DNA from: Lentzea atacamensis
GTDB lineage: Bacteria; Actinomycetota; Actinomycetes; Mycobacteriales; Pseudonocardiaceae
Direction of reading: 5' to 3'
DNA length: 64,000 bases
Assembly: GCF_003269295.1 (NCBI RefSeq)
Contig: NZ_QLTT01000016.1
Span: forward strand, 39,983 to 103,982
Shown in pieces: positions 1-7,056 of the stretch. The position numbers were made by a program, and so were the translations under genes. The notes below the pieces were generated by a model. That model was given only the letters and a program-made list of their open reading frames with translations, did no database searches and was not told the DNA's origin. The first letter of the stretch is position 1, and each line of letters starts with the position of its first letter.

Positions 1-98
1 GCGGCAATGGTCACCACCGTCTCGCCCACATACCCGCGATCGTCGTGCCGCAGGCTCTCGATCGCTGCGCGGACGTTCCGGAACACGAGATAGATCAT
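1..98 (-). CDS. Small Flp/Tad pilin-like protein, partial (cut by window edge)
   Basis: At least 32 codons run off the left edge, starting at ATG 98. A good ribosome site (AGGAG) lies just upstream, in the 8-base gap after the tadC stop. The visible residues begin MIYLVFRNVRAAI and continue with a charged RHDDRGYVGETVV stretch just before what would be a hydrophobic helix. A charged segment with Gly and Glu ahead of a hydrophobic helix is what Flp-type and TadE-type minor pilins and small actinobacterial Tad proteins look like. Position directly after tadC supports a pilin or pilin-like subunit. The rest of the gene is outside the window, so the class cannot be decided. Confidence 0.6.
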   Translation of the reverse strand, partial: MIYLVFRNVRAAIESLRHDDRGYVGETVVTIA

Positions 99-106
99 GG
101 TCACTC

Positions 107-964
107 CTAGAGTCCGTTGAGGACTGAAACCAGGGCTGGGTATCCGATGAACAGGAGAAAGCCGAGCATCAGCAGAACGAGTGGCAGGCTCATCCGCTCG
201 GTCGCCGCACGCGCTTCGCCTTCGGAGTCGGTGATCTCCTTGGCGCGCAACGCGGCCGCTTTGGAGCCCAGGCTTGAACGGATCTTGGCGCCATCGGTGC
301 CGGCGAGGCTGACCGCGGCCGCGAGATCGGACAGCTGACGCAGCTGGAGGTCCTCACCGAGTCGGTCGAGCGCTTCCCACGGGGTCGTGCGAGTGACCTG
401 AGCGGTGACCAGTGCTTGCCGCAGCTGGTGAAACGCCCAACCGTTGCCGACATCGGCAGCGTCGGTCAGTGCCGCGTCCACTCCCGCCCCACCTGCGAGC
501 AGAATGCGCACGAGGTTGAGGTAGGCGCCCAGCGCGTGCCGGAAGTCGGAGCGGCGCCGTTGAGCTGCCTCACGAACCTTGAGGTCAGGCACTAGGAACC
601 CGATCACGGCGAACCCGGCGATCGCGACCACAGAGGTCGTCCATGGCAAGCCGACACCGTTGATGACCAGTGCGAGGCTGACGCAGGACGTCAACGCGGC
701 ACCGACCAAGCCATACAGCGCCTTGGACACCAGGTGCCGTTCGACGTCGGTGCCCACGACGTTCAGGTCGGCTCGCAGGCGTGCGGTCGGAGTACCGAAC
801 GGACCGACAACCCTCCACACCGGACTCCTGCTCGTTGAGGGACTCGGGGAAGCGGACAGCATCGCGAGCACCTCGTGCAAGGCAGGCCTCGGAGGAAACA
901 GCCACACGGCGAGAGCCCACAGGCCTGTCCCGAGGCACGCGCCCCACAGCAACGGCCTGATCAT
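107..964 (-). CDS. tadC: TadC-like type II secretion F-family membrane protein
   Basis: A 285-residue integral membrane protein with an N-terminal helix (residues 1-23), a pair of central hydrophobic segments near 85-125 and a C-terminal helix (about 262-285). Between them lies a helical cytoplasmic T2SSF domain that includes LVRILLAGGAGVDAAL and a Glu/Arg-rich stretch around EITDSEGEARAATERM. TadC with TadB forms the inner-membrane platform on which the TadA ATPase drives Flp pilus assembly. Its start ATG overlaps the TadB stop as ATGA (961-964), so the two are translationally coupled. The family call is firm. The C rather than B assignment rests on gene order and length. Confidence 0.85.
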   Translation of the reverse strand: MIRPLLWGACLGTGLWALAVWLFPPRPALHEVLAMLSASPSPSTSRSPVWRVVGPFGTPTARLRADLNVVGTDVERHLVSKALYGLVGAALTSCVSLALVINGVGLPWTTSVVAIAGFAVIGFLVPDLKVREAAQRRRSDFRHALGAYLNLVRILLAGGAGVDAALTDAADVGNGWAFHQLRQALVTAQVTRTTPWEALDRLGEDLQLRQLSDLAAAVSLAGTDGAKIRSSLGSKAAALRAKEITDSEGEARAATERMSLPLVLLMLGFLLFIGYPALVSVLNGL

Positions 965-1794
965 CGCGGCACCTCCGCAAGGAGGAACCGACCGGGCTCC
1001 CGCAGGCGGGCGATTCGGGCGAGCCAGGTGAACGCGATGCCGAACAGCGAGCCCACAACGGTGAGGACGAGTTGCCCCTGCACGCTGTCGAACGGGTCGA
1101 GGTAGGCGCGGTTGAGTGCGATCAAGCCGCCGGCGAACGCGATCGTCGTGATCACGATGACCCGGACGCTCGTGCGGGTCTGTCGTCGACCCGCCTCGAT
1201 CCGCATCCGCATGGACGCCTGCTCGCGTGCCTCCGCACCGAGCTCGCCCAGCAGCTCGGCGAGATGACGTGCTTGATGCTGGCTGCAGAGCACGAGAGCA
1301 GCGATCACCAGGTCCGCTGTCGGATCACGCAGTTCATCTCCGAGACGCCGCAACGCCACCGCGAGGCGTTCGCCGCCGCGCAGTTGAGCGGCAAGCGACG
1401 TGATCTCAGGCCGGATAGCTTCGGGCGCGCGTGCTGCGGTGGCCAGCACGGCGTGCTCCAGTCCAGCCGCGGCTACCAAGGTGTCGCGCAACATCTCGGT
1501 CCAACTCGCGATCGCTTCGATGCGGGCGAGCCGGGCACGCTGCTCGGCGTCCGCTCGCAAGACGCGTGGCAACAACGCGACACCGAGTCCGGCCAGGACA
1601 GCTGCCGCGATCCAGCCGGTGGCCACGCCGGCCAGCAGCGCGGTCGCCACGCTGACGCACAGCCGCACGACGGCAGAGCGGTCGGGAATGAACCACTGCC
1701 GACGCCGTGCGGAGGTGCCGCGAAGGCCCAGCGCGAGTAGCCACGCACCTACGGCACATCCGGCCGCAAGCACTCCGAGCAACGCGGAACTCAT
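961..1794 (-). CDS. tadB: TadB-like type II secretion F-family membrane protein
   Basis: A 277-residue T2SSF-domain protein. Two N-terminal hydrophobic helices (about 1-25 and 45-75) precede the cytoplasmic domain, which contains WTEMLRDTLVAAAGLEHAV, a typical F-family segment. Two closing helices lie around 215-265. It is expected to pair with TadC as the pilus platform protein. ATG 1794 is preferred because it overlaps the TadA stop as ATGA; a GTG three codons upstream is possible. It belongs to the overlapping minus-strand tad operon. Confidence 0.85.
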   Translation of the reverse strand: MSSALLGVLAAGCAVGAWLLALGLRGTSARRRQWFIPDRSAVVRLCVSVATALLAGVATGWIAAAVLAGLGVALLPRVLRADAEQRARLARIEAIASWTEMLRDTLVAAAGLEHAVLATAARAPEAIRPEITSLAAQLRGGERLAVALRRLGDELRDPTADLVIAALVLCSQHQARHLAELLGELGAEAREQASMRMRIEAGRRQTRTSVRVIVITTIAFAGGLIALNRAYLDPFDSVQGQLVLTVVGSLFGIAFTWLARIARLREPGRFLLAEVPR

Positions 1795-3149
1795 GATCCC
1801 CACCGCTCCGCGAGCTCAGGGTCGTAGCCCGCAGCGATGAGTTCGTCGAGCGTGCGAGTTCGGAGTGGCGCCGCGGGAACTGCTCGCAGATCGGGGCCTG
1901 GACGCCACACCTCGTTGCTGATGATCTGGCGCCCGTCGGCGTCCACGACTTCCCGCACCGAAGACACGACGCGATGGCGCCGGTCGGACGAAAGCTCGAG
2001 GTGAACGACGAAGTGCAGCGCGGAGGCGACCAGGAGGTTGGTGGCCTCGAGCGTCAGTCGCTCGGGTCCTTGGACGGCATATGCACCCAGCTTGGTGAAC
2101 GCGCCTGCGCTTGAACTTGCGTGAAGGGTGCCCATCGAGCCGTCGTTGCCCATCGACATCGCGTTGGTCAACGGAATGACCTCCGGACCGCGGACCTCAC
2201 CGACGATCACGCGGTCGGGCTGCATGCGCAGCGATTGCCACACCAGGTCGGACAGCGTGATCGCGCCGACTCCTTCGAGGTTGGGCTCGCGCGCCTGCAG
2301 TGCGACCACGTCCGGGTGCGCCGGGTCCTGATCGAGGCCGAGCTCGAACACGTCCTCGATGGTGATCAGGCGTTCGTGCGCCGGGATCGCCGAGGCGAGT
2401 GCGCGAAGCAACGTCGTCTTGCCGATCGTCGTGCCTCCGGTGACGAGCACGTTCTTCCTTGCGCGAACCACGGCGGCGAGGAACGACTCCATCCCTGGGC
2501 CGATCGTGCCGTTGTCCCGCAGCTCGGCCAGGTTCACGCGCTGGAGGCGGTGCCTGCGGATGGACACCGAGGGCCGAGCCGTCACGGTCATCACCGCCGA
2601 GACGCGTTCGCCGGACGGCAGGGCGAAGTTCACGATGGGGGAGGCGTTGTCGAAGCGGCGCTCCTCGATGCCGCTGCGCGCAGCCAGCGTGCGGATGAGA
2701 TGGACGAGATCGTCGTCGGAGTCCACGATCGCGGGCAGCACTTCGCGCGTGCCGTCGGCGCGTTTGACGGACACCCGCTCGGCGCCGTTCACGTTGATGT
2801 TCTCGATGCTGGTGTCGGCGAGCAGCGGGTCCAACCTGCCGGCGCCGAACAGCTCGGCCAGGACCTCGGCGACCGCGCGCCGTTCGACGTCCGCGCTGAA
2901 CAGCTCAAGTCCTGCCTGGAGCCGCTTTTGTGCGATCGACTCGACGGAGTCGCGCAGAATCGCCTCGGCCAGCTGACGCCGTTGCTGCGGTCCGAGAGGC
3001 GGGCGCTCCGCGTTTCCGTCCGCTCGGAGTCGCGCGCCGAGCTGGTCGGTGACGTCGTTCCGCAGACGTTCACGCAGACTCCGCACGTCGCTCATCGGCT
3101 TCGGAAACGGGAGGTCTGCCGGCCCGCTCAGCGGGCTCACGGCGGTCAT
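1791..3149 (-). CDS. tadA: TadA/CpaF-family pilus assembly ATPase
   Basis: A 452-residue secretion ATPase that hydrolyses ATP to power Flp pilus assembly at the cytoplasmic membrane. The N-terminal region (about 60-200) has the family segment ending in ENINVNGAERV and ASPIVNFALPSGERVS. The Walker A loop GGTTIGKTT is at about 238-246, the Asp box ITIEDVFEL at about 262-270, and the Walker B/His-box region ends in GTLHASSSAGAFTKL. The open frame extends far upstream, but the first 150 or so codons there are only a shadow of the preceding gene. ATG 3149 overlaps that gene's stop as ATGA and gives the normal family length. Typical TadA has the Walker variant GSGK; the TIGK here is a mild deviation. 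Confidence 0.92.
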   Translation of the reverse strand: MTAVSPLSGPADLPFPKPMSDVRSLRERLRNDVTDQLGARLRADGNAERPPLGPQQRRQLAEAILRDSVESIAQKRLQAGLELFSADVERRAVAEVLAELFGAGRLDPLLADTSIENINVNGAERVSVKRADGTREVLPAIVDSDDDLVHLIRTLAARSGIEERRFDNASPIVNFALPSGERVSAVMTVTARPSVSIRRHRLQRVNLAELRDNGTIGPGMESFLAAVVRARKNVLVTGGTTIGKTTLLRALASAIPAHERLITIEDVFELGLDQDPAHPDVVALQAREPNLEGVGAITLSDLVWQSLRMQPDRVIVGEVRGPEVIPLTNAMSMGNDGSMGTLHASSSAGAFTKLGAYAVQGPERLTLEATNLLVASALHFVVHLELSSDRRHRVVSSVREVVDADGRQIISNEVWRPGPDLRAVPAAPLRTRTLDELIAAGYDPELAERWGS

Positions 3150-3865
3150 CGGGAACTCCGCTGCAGCGTCACGTCCTGTGGGGCCGTGTGCAGGAGCTGC
3201 CTGGCCAGCCTTTCCGCATGTCGGTTCAACACGGAGTCGAAGCCGCGCTGATGCCACAGCGCCTGCGCGCCCTTGGCGTCGTCCGGGATACCAGCGAGCA
3301 CCGGCAGACCCAACGCCTCTGTAACCTGTGCCAACGGATAACCCTTGCCCACGAGCACGAGGCCAGGATGGTGCGACCAGGTCTGCATGTGGGCTCGCCT
3401 TGCGGAGACATGCGCCAACGAGTCGTCGTGGGGTCGTGCCACGACAAGGAGTGCGTCGGCGGACCTCAACAGTCCGAGCATCGTTGGATCGGGGTCGACT
3501 CGGCCGACATCGATGATCACCGGACTGCCGAGCGTTCGAAACGGACTGAACTGCGAGGCCGCCAACGCTCCGAACGCGGCACGCGACTGTGCAGGATCCG
3601 ATGGCGCGGGCACGATCCACAGGCCGCTCGCCAGGGCATGTGCGTGCCGCGTCAGGAGTTCCGTGTCGGAGCTGCCACGCGCGGCAGCGGCGAGGCTCAC
3701 GAGTCCGGGGGAGTTGGGCAGCCGAAGGCGCGCCGCAGTGTCTCCGCCTGCTGAATCCGCCTCGACCACGATGGGACGCGTTGGCCCGGGCCAGCGGGCA
3801 CCGAGTGCGACGGCGAGCGTGCTCGCGCCGGGAGAACCCTTGAGAGAACAGGTAATGATCATCAT
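3146..3865 (-). CDS. CpaE/TadZ-like MinD-family ATPase-like protein
   Basis: A 239-residue ParA/MinD-fold protein; homologues place the Tad machine at a cell site. The N-terminal P-loop reads CSLKGSPGASTLAVAL: the signature Lys (KGS) is kept but the Walker A catalytic Lys (normally GKT/S) is replaced by Ala in GAST. The switch-like VVEADSAGGD and VIIDVGRVDPDPTM strands follow. Loss of the Walker Lys suggests weak or no ATP hydrolysis, as in several actinobacterial CpaE-like proteins. ATG 3865 is chosen: it shares a base with the upstream stop (TGATG) and has GGAGG six bases before it. TTG 3868 and ATG 3862 are alternatives. Confidence 0.75.
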   Translation of the reverse strand: MMIITCSLKGSPGASTLAVALGARWPGPTRPIVVEADSAGGDTAARLRLPNSPGLVSLAAAARGSSDTELLTRHAHALASGLWIVPAPSDPAQSRAAFGALAASQFSPFRTLGSPVIIDVGRVDPDPTMLGLLRSADALLVVARPHDDSLAHVSARRAHMQTWSHHPGLVLVGKGYPLAQVTEALGLPVLAGIPDDAKGAQALWHQRGFDSVLNRHAERLARQLLHTAPQDVTLQRSSR

Positions 3866-4503
3866 CAACGACCTCCGACCATCAGCAGGGCGACTTTGTC
3901 TGCAGGCGTCGAGGACAGGGCTCGCGCGTCGAGCTCCGGCAATTCCACCGAGACGACAGGCGTCTGGCCGGTCCTGTCGACTGCGACGACCACGGCGCGC
4001 CAGGAACTCGTTGTGCTGCCTTCGTTCGCGGCGGAAGCTAGTACGACCACGTTCGACCCGGCGGACAACTCGGGAGGGAACTGCCCCGGCTTGAGGCCGA
4101 GGGCGGCTATCGCTCTGCCGTTGGCAGGCACTCGGGGCGGTCCCAGTACTTCATCGGAGAGGAGGACCCCGGCCGGCAGCGCGTACGCAACCTGCCTACC
4201 GACCACGCTCGAGACGGCAGAAGCGGGAACGACCTTGACAGCCCCTTCCATGGCGAGACTCACCCCGACGAGGTCCTGCTCCACGATCACCTGGCCGACT
4301 TCGACCGGCCGCGCCAGCGCGATGACCTCCTGGCGCTCACCAAGCTGTTGTGCCGCAACCACTCCACCGGCTGCACACGCCACCACCAGCACAGCGCCGA
4401 GCGTGAGGTGCGGGATACTTCGTCGCCGACGGCCAGGCGTCCGGGACGTCGGCCCCGTCCACGTGCTGACCGACTTGGGTTTGATGGCCGGTGGCGTTCT
4501 CAT
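3865..4503 (-). CDS. SAF-domain protein, CpaB/RcpC-like pilus assembly factor
   Basis: A 212-residue protein with a short basic cytoplasmic tail, one membrane helix around residues 33-52 (LTLGAVLVVACAAGGVVAAQ) and a SAF domain from about 60 to 125 (VALARPVEVGQ-like start, then DLVGVSLAMEGAV and VGRQVAYALPAGVLLSDEV). CpaB/RcpC homologues sit in the periplasm or outside the membrane and stabilise Tad assembly. The open frame extends 18 codons further upstream, but ATG 4503 has AGGAGG at ideal spacing. It shares one base with the CpaE-like gene and lies 73 bases after the secreted-protein gene. Confidence 0.75.
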   Translation of the reverse strand: MRTPPAIKPKSVSTWTGPTSRTPGRRRRSIPHLTLGAVLVVACAAGGVVAAQQLGERQEVIALARPVEVGQVIVEQDLVGVSLAMEGAVKVVPASAVSSVVGRQVAYALPAGVLLSDEVLGPPRVPANGRAIAALGLKPGQFPPELSAGSNVVVLASAANEGSTTSSWRAVVVAVDRTGQTPVVSVELPELDARALSSTPADKVALLMVGGR

Positions 4504-4576
4504 CTGGGCCTCCTGAAGGCATGGGGTACCGAGACGTGACGCCTGAATCGTCGGCACGCTCGGGTGTTTCTGGGAA

Positions 4577-5416
4577 TCAGCGGGAGTTGAGGGCTTGGCT
4601 CTCGGCGACGCGCAACGTCGTCGACGCTGTCGTCGTCAGGCCGGGGAAGACGCCGCTCTGTCCGGCGCCGGACCAACGCACGTTCCACTGGACCGTGACG
4701 GTGGCGGCGTAGAGCCCACCGGGCAGGTGCGTGGAGGAGCGCCGGTAGGTGTGGCCGCAGTCAGGCGAAGCGCACTTCGGATCGTGGCCTGCGGTGAACG
4801 GCGTGCCCGGACCGGAGCACTTCACGGTGGAACCGTCGCCCGTGGACCACGTCGCGGCCGTGGGCTCGGCGACAGCGGTCACGGTGATCCCGGGTACCGA
4901 GGCGCTCGCTGAAGTCGTTCGCCAACCTTCGCGCAGCCACAACCACGTTGGGAGGTGCACCAGCTGCTCGGCGGCCGGGTTCACCGCAATCGAGGGTGCG
5001 GGCAATCGCAGGCGGCTCTTGGCCATGATCGCCACTTGCTCTGGGGTCATCGACGGCTCGGCCTGTTGCCCGGCAGGGATCCAGACCGGTGGCCGATTAG
5101 CGGTGTCTTTGCCGTCGGCCGAACACAGGAGACGGAACCATCCTCCTGGCCCCTCCGGCTGAGGAGAAGCAGGATCTCCGTGGTCGACCGGGACGTACCT
5201 GCATTCGAAGGCACCCGAGGCTTCTTCGTGCGCCACCGTGCCGGACACGCTGGGGCGGGCTTGAGCCTCGGACATCTCCGCGATTAGTTCGCAGCCCGGC
5301 CCTGGTTTCGTCGAGCAGTCGACCGAGCCCCAACCAGGATCACCTCGGGCTGATGAGGCAGTGGCCACGAGTCCGGCCAACGTGATCGACATGGCGATTG
5401 CGAGACGAGTCAGCAT
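4577..5416 (-). CDS. Secreted Tad-locus protein with PKD-like C-terminal domain
   Basis: A 279-residue exported protein with a signal peptide at residues 1-22 (LAIAMSITLAGLVATASSARG). The middle holds several Cys and Pro-rich stretches. The C-terminal third has ATWSTGDGS, then a Cys-bracketed loop (VKCSGPGTPF ... KCASPDCGHTY) and repeated Thr-rich strands, which is the layout of a PKD-type beta sandwich. I recall similar proteins in streptomycete Tad-like loci. A structural or adhesive role at the pilus base is inferred, not shown. ATG 5416 lies directly at the signal peptide; the frame upstream overlaps the lipoprotein gene and is not coding. It overlaps the lipoprotein stop by 7 bases. Confidence 0.65.
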   Translation of the reverse strand: MLTRLAIAMSITLAGLVATASSARGDPGWGSVDCSTKPGPGCELIAEMSEAQARPSVSGTVAHEEASGAFECRYVPVDHGDPASPQPEGPGGWFRLLCSADGKDTANRPPVWIPAGQQAEPSMTPEQVAIMAKSRLRLPAPSIAVNPAAEQLVHLPTWLWLREGWRTTSASASVPGITVTAVAEPTAATWSTGDGSTVKCSGPGTPFTAGHDPKCASPDCGHTYRRSSTHLPGGLYAATVTVQWNVRWSGAGQSGVFPGLTTTASTTLRVAESQALNSR

Positions 5417-5958
5417 GATCCGACCCCCTGCACCGCGAACCGAGTCACGCGCCAATTGCCGTCGGGCTGAGCCTTGACCTCGGCGAGGATGGAGCGCCGG
5501 CCGCCACCTTGACCGTCCGCGGGCTCGTTGGTTCCCCGGCGGTACTTCAACCACCCGCTGTCGTCGCCACAGTCCCTGATCTTCACGGTCGTCACCACGC
5601 CGCCGGAGCGGTCCACATTGGTCACCTGAGGATCGCTCTTGGGAGATCCCTTCGTGACCAGGCCCTTCCGGTCATCCTCGGCGAGGCTGTTCTTGATGAC
5701 GACGAGCGCATCGCCGGTGGCGTACTCGGCCAACCCCGGTGCCTCTGAGTTCGACGTTTCGCCGGCCGCCGCCATCTCACGCCACATCGCGAGGTAGGCG
5801 TCGACTGCCTTGCGCTCCGGAGGAGTGGGCAGCGGGGCGACGCTCGTGGCCGTTGAACTCGAAGTGGCGCCCGGCGGCGTTGAGCTGTTGTTGCCCGCGC
5901 TGCACGACGCGACGGCAACGACGCCGAGAATCGCGGCGACTCGTGCGGTTCTGGTCAT
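5410..5958 (-). CDS. Tad-locus lipoprotein
   Basis: A 182-residue predicted lipoprotein: basic start MTRTAR, hydrophobic core, then the lipobox VASC with Cys near residue 18, followed by a Ser/Thr/Pro-rich linker to about residue 42. The remaining globular part (from ERKAVDAYLAMWREM) resembles small NTF2-like or TadG-associated extracellular domains and ends in WRVTRFAVQGVGSC. ATG 5958 has GGAGG six bases upstream and overlaps the stop of the small membrane protein as ATGA. I cannot name its function. Location outside the membrane within the pilus operon is clear. Confidence 0.65.
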   Translation of the reverse strand: MTRTARVAAILGVVAVASCSAGNNSSTPPGATSSSTATSVAPLPTPPERKAVDAYLAMWREMAAAGETSNSEAPGLAEYATGDALVVIKNSLAEDDRKGLVTKGSPKSDPQVTNVDRSGGVVTTVKIRDCGDDSGWLKYRRGTNEPADGQGGGRRSILAEVKAQPDGNWRVTRFAVQGVGSC

Positions 5959-6173
5959 CGCGGCCTCCAAGTTGATGGTGGGGCTGAGGTGGGCGCCGGG
6001 GGAGCAACGACGCCCACCTCGATCGGAACGCCCGGCTTCGAGCTGATGTCCGGGCGGAGGTACTGGTTCAGCGACGTGAGCACTATCAGCAGGAAGACGG
6101 CGGTTGCGCGGTGCAACGCACGTTGCGCCTCGTAGGCGATCACGGGGTACTCGTCCCTGAACGGTAGGCACAT
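5955..6173 (-). CDS. Small single-pass membrane protein of the Tad operon
   Basis: A 72-residue protein with one hydrophobic helix at about 21-33 (ATAVFLLIVLTSL) and a Pro/Val-rich tail. ATG 6173 lies 14 bases after the prepilin peptidase stop and has an AAGGG-type ribosome site. The end overlaps the lipoprotein start as ATGA, which supports real coupled translation. No family is recognised; it may be a minor pilin-like or anchor protein. In-frame codons upstream overlap the peptidase end and are unlikely to be used. Confidence 0.5.
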   Translation of the reverse strand: MCLPFRDEYPVIAYEAQRALHRATAVFLLIVLTSLNQYLRPDISSKPGVPIEVGVVAPPAPTSAPPSTWRPR

Positions 6174-6186
6174 CACGCACCGCCCT

Positions 6187-6828
6187 TCAGGCCAGCACGA
6201 TCGCGCCCATTGCACTGGCAATCAGAAACGGTCCGAGCGGTAAGGGATCGCCGCGGCTGATGACGCGGCAGGCACGAAGAACGCGCATGCTGGCTGCCGC
6301 GATGACGAACGCACTCAGGAGCCCCATGAACAGCTGCCGCCAGCCGAACCAGCCCAGGACGAAGGCGATCGGGGCCAGGAGCACGATGTCGCCGAAGCCG
6401 AGCCCCTGGCGTGAGCCGACATAGACCGCCAGGCCGGCGGTGGTCACCACGGCAGTGGCCAGACCTGCACGGAGCAGCGGTTCGAAGTCCGACCGAAGCA
6501 GCGCCAGGAACGACAGCTGGATGACGCCGCCCGCGAGCAGCGCACCGTTGATCTGATGCGGCAGCCGGTGGACGGTCGAGTCGATCATCGCGAGAAGCAG
6601 CCCGACGATCATGAACCACGAGAGTGCGTTCGCCTCCAGCGCCATCTCGGTAGCGACGCAGCTCAACGCGATGCAGAGGAAGCTGCTTGCGGCCGCCAAG
6701 GGCATCCATCCGCACCTCGTCACGGCGTTCCACGACAGCTGCTCGTCGTGCGTGACCGTGCGAGCTATAGCCATCACGACCGGTCCGGCAACGGCGCCGA
6801 GAAGCCCGTAGGACATCCAATGCGACAT
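6187..6828 (-). CDS. Prepilin peptidase (A24 family, TadV/CpaA-like)
   Basis: A 213-residue polytopic membrane aspartyl peptidase that cleaves prepilin leader peptides. The first catalytic Asp lies in AMIDSTVHRLPHQI (D-x6-P pattern). The second is in the GLGFGDIVLL segment, the G-x-GD hallmark of the family. The protein is nearly all hydrophobic helices. ATG 6828 with GGAGGG seven bases upstream is preferred over the frame start ten codons earlier. As the first gene of the minus-strand tad operon it faces the divergent regulator gene at 7057, and the 228 bases between them should hold both promoters. Confidence 0.88.
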   Translation of the reverse strand: MSHWMSYGLLGAVAGPVVMAIARTVTHDEQLSWNAVTRCGWMPLAAASSFLCIALSCVATEMALEANALSWFMIVGLLLAMIDSTVHRLPHQINGALLAGGVIQLSFLALLRSDFEPLLRAGLATAVVTTAGLAVYVGSRQGLGFGDIVLLAPIAFVLGWFGWRQLFMGLLSAFVIAAASMRVLRACRVISRGDPLPLGPFLIASAMGAIVLA

Positions 6829-7056
6829 CGCAGCTCCCTCCGCTTGGAGGTCCTCCAAGTCGAGTCGATCTGATCAACGAAAGTTGTCGTTCGACCGGGT
6901 GGTCTCCCACGCGTGACAGTCCGGAATCCGAGGCGAAGTGGGGCTGGGTCGACATACGCTCACCTCTCACCAGGGGGTTGCACTGTTCGTAGTCAGGAGA
7001 CGACGTTCAGTGTTGGCAGGATCGAGAGCGATTGGCCAGGGGAGGGGCGTCTCCAG
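6829..7056. promoter_or_regulatory. Divergent intergenic region between tad operon and NB-ARC regulator
   Basis: A 228-base gap separates two divergent transcription units. It carries the ribosome sites of both genes (GGAGGG before 6828, GGGGAGGGG before 7057). It must contain the tad operon promoter, but I could not choose a -10/-35 pair with confidence. Confidence 0.4.
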
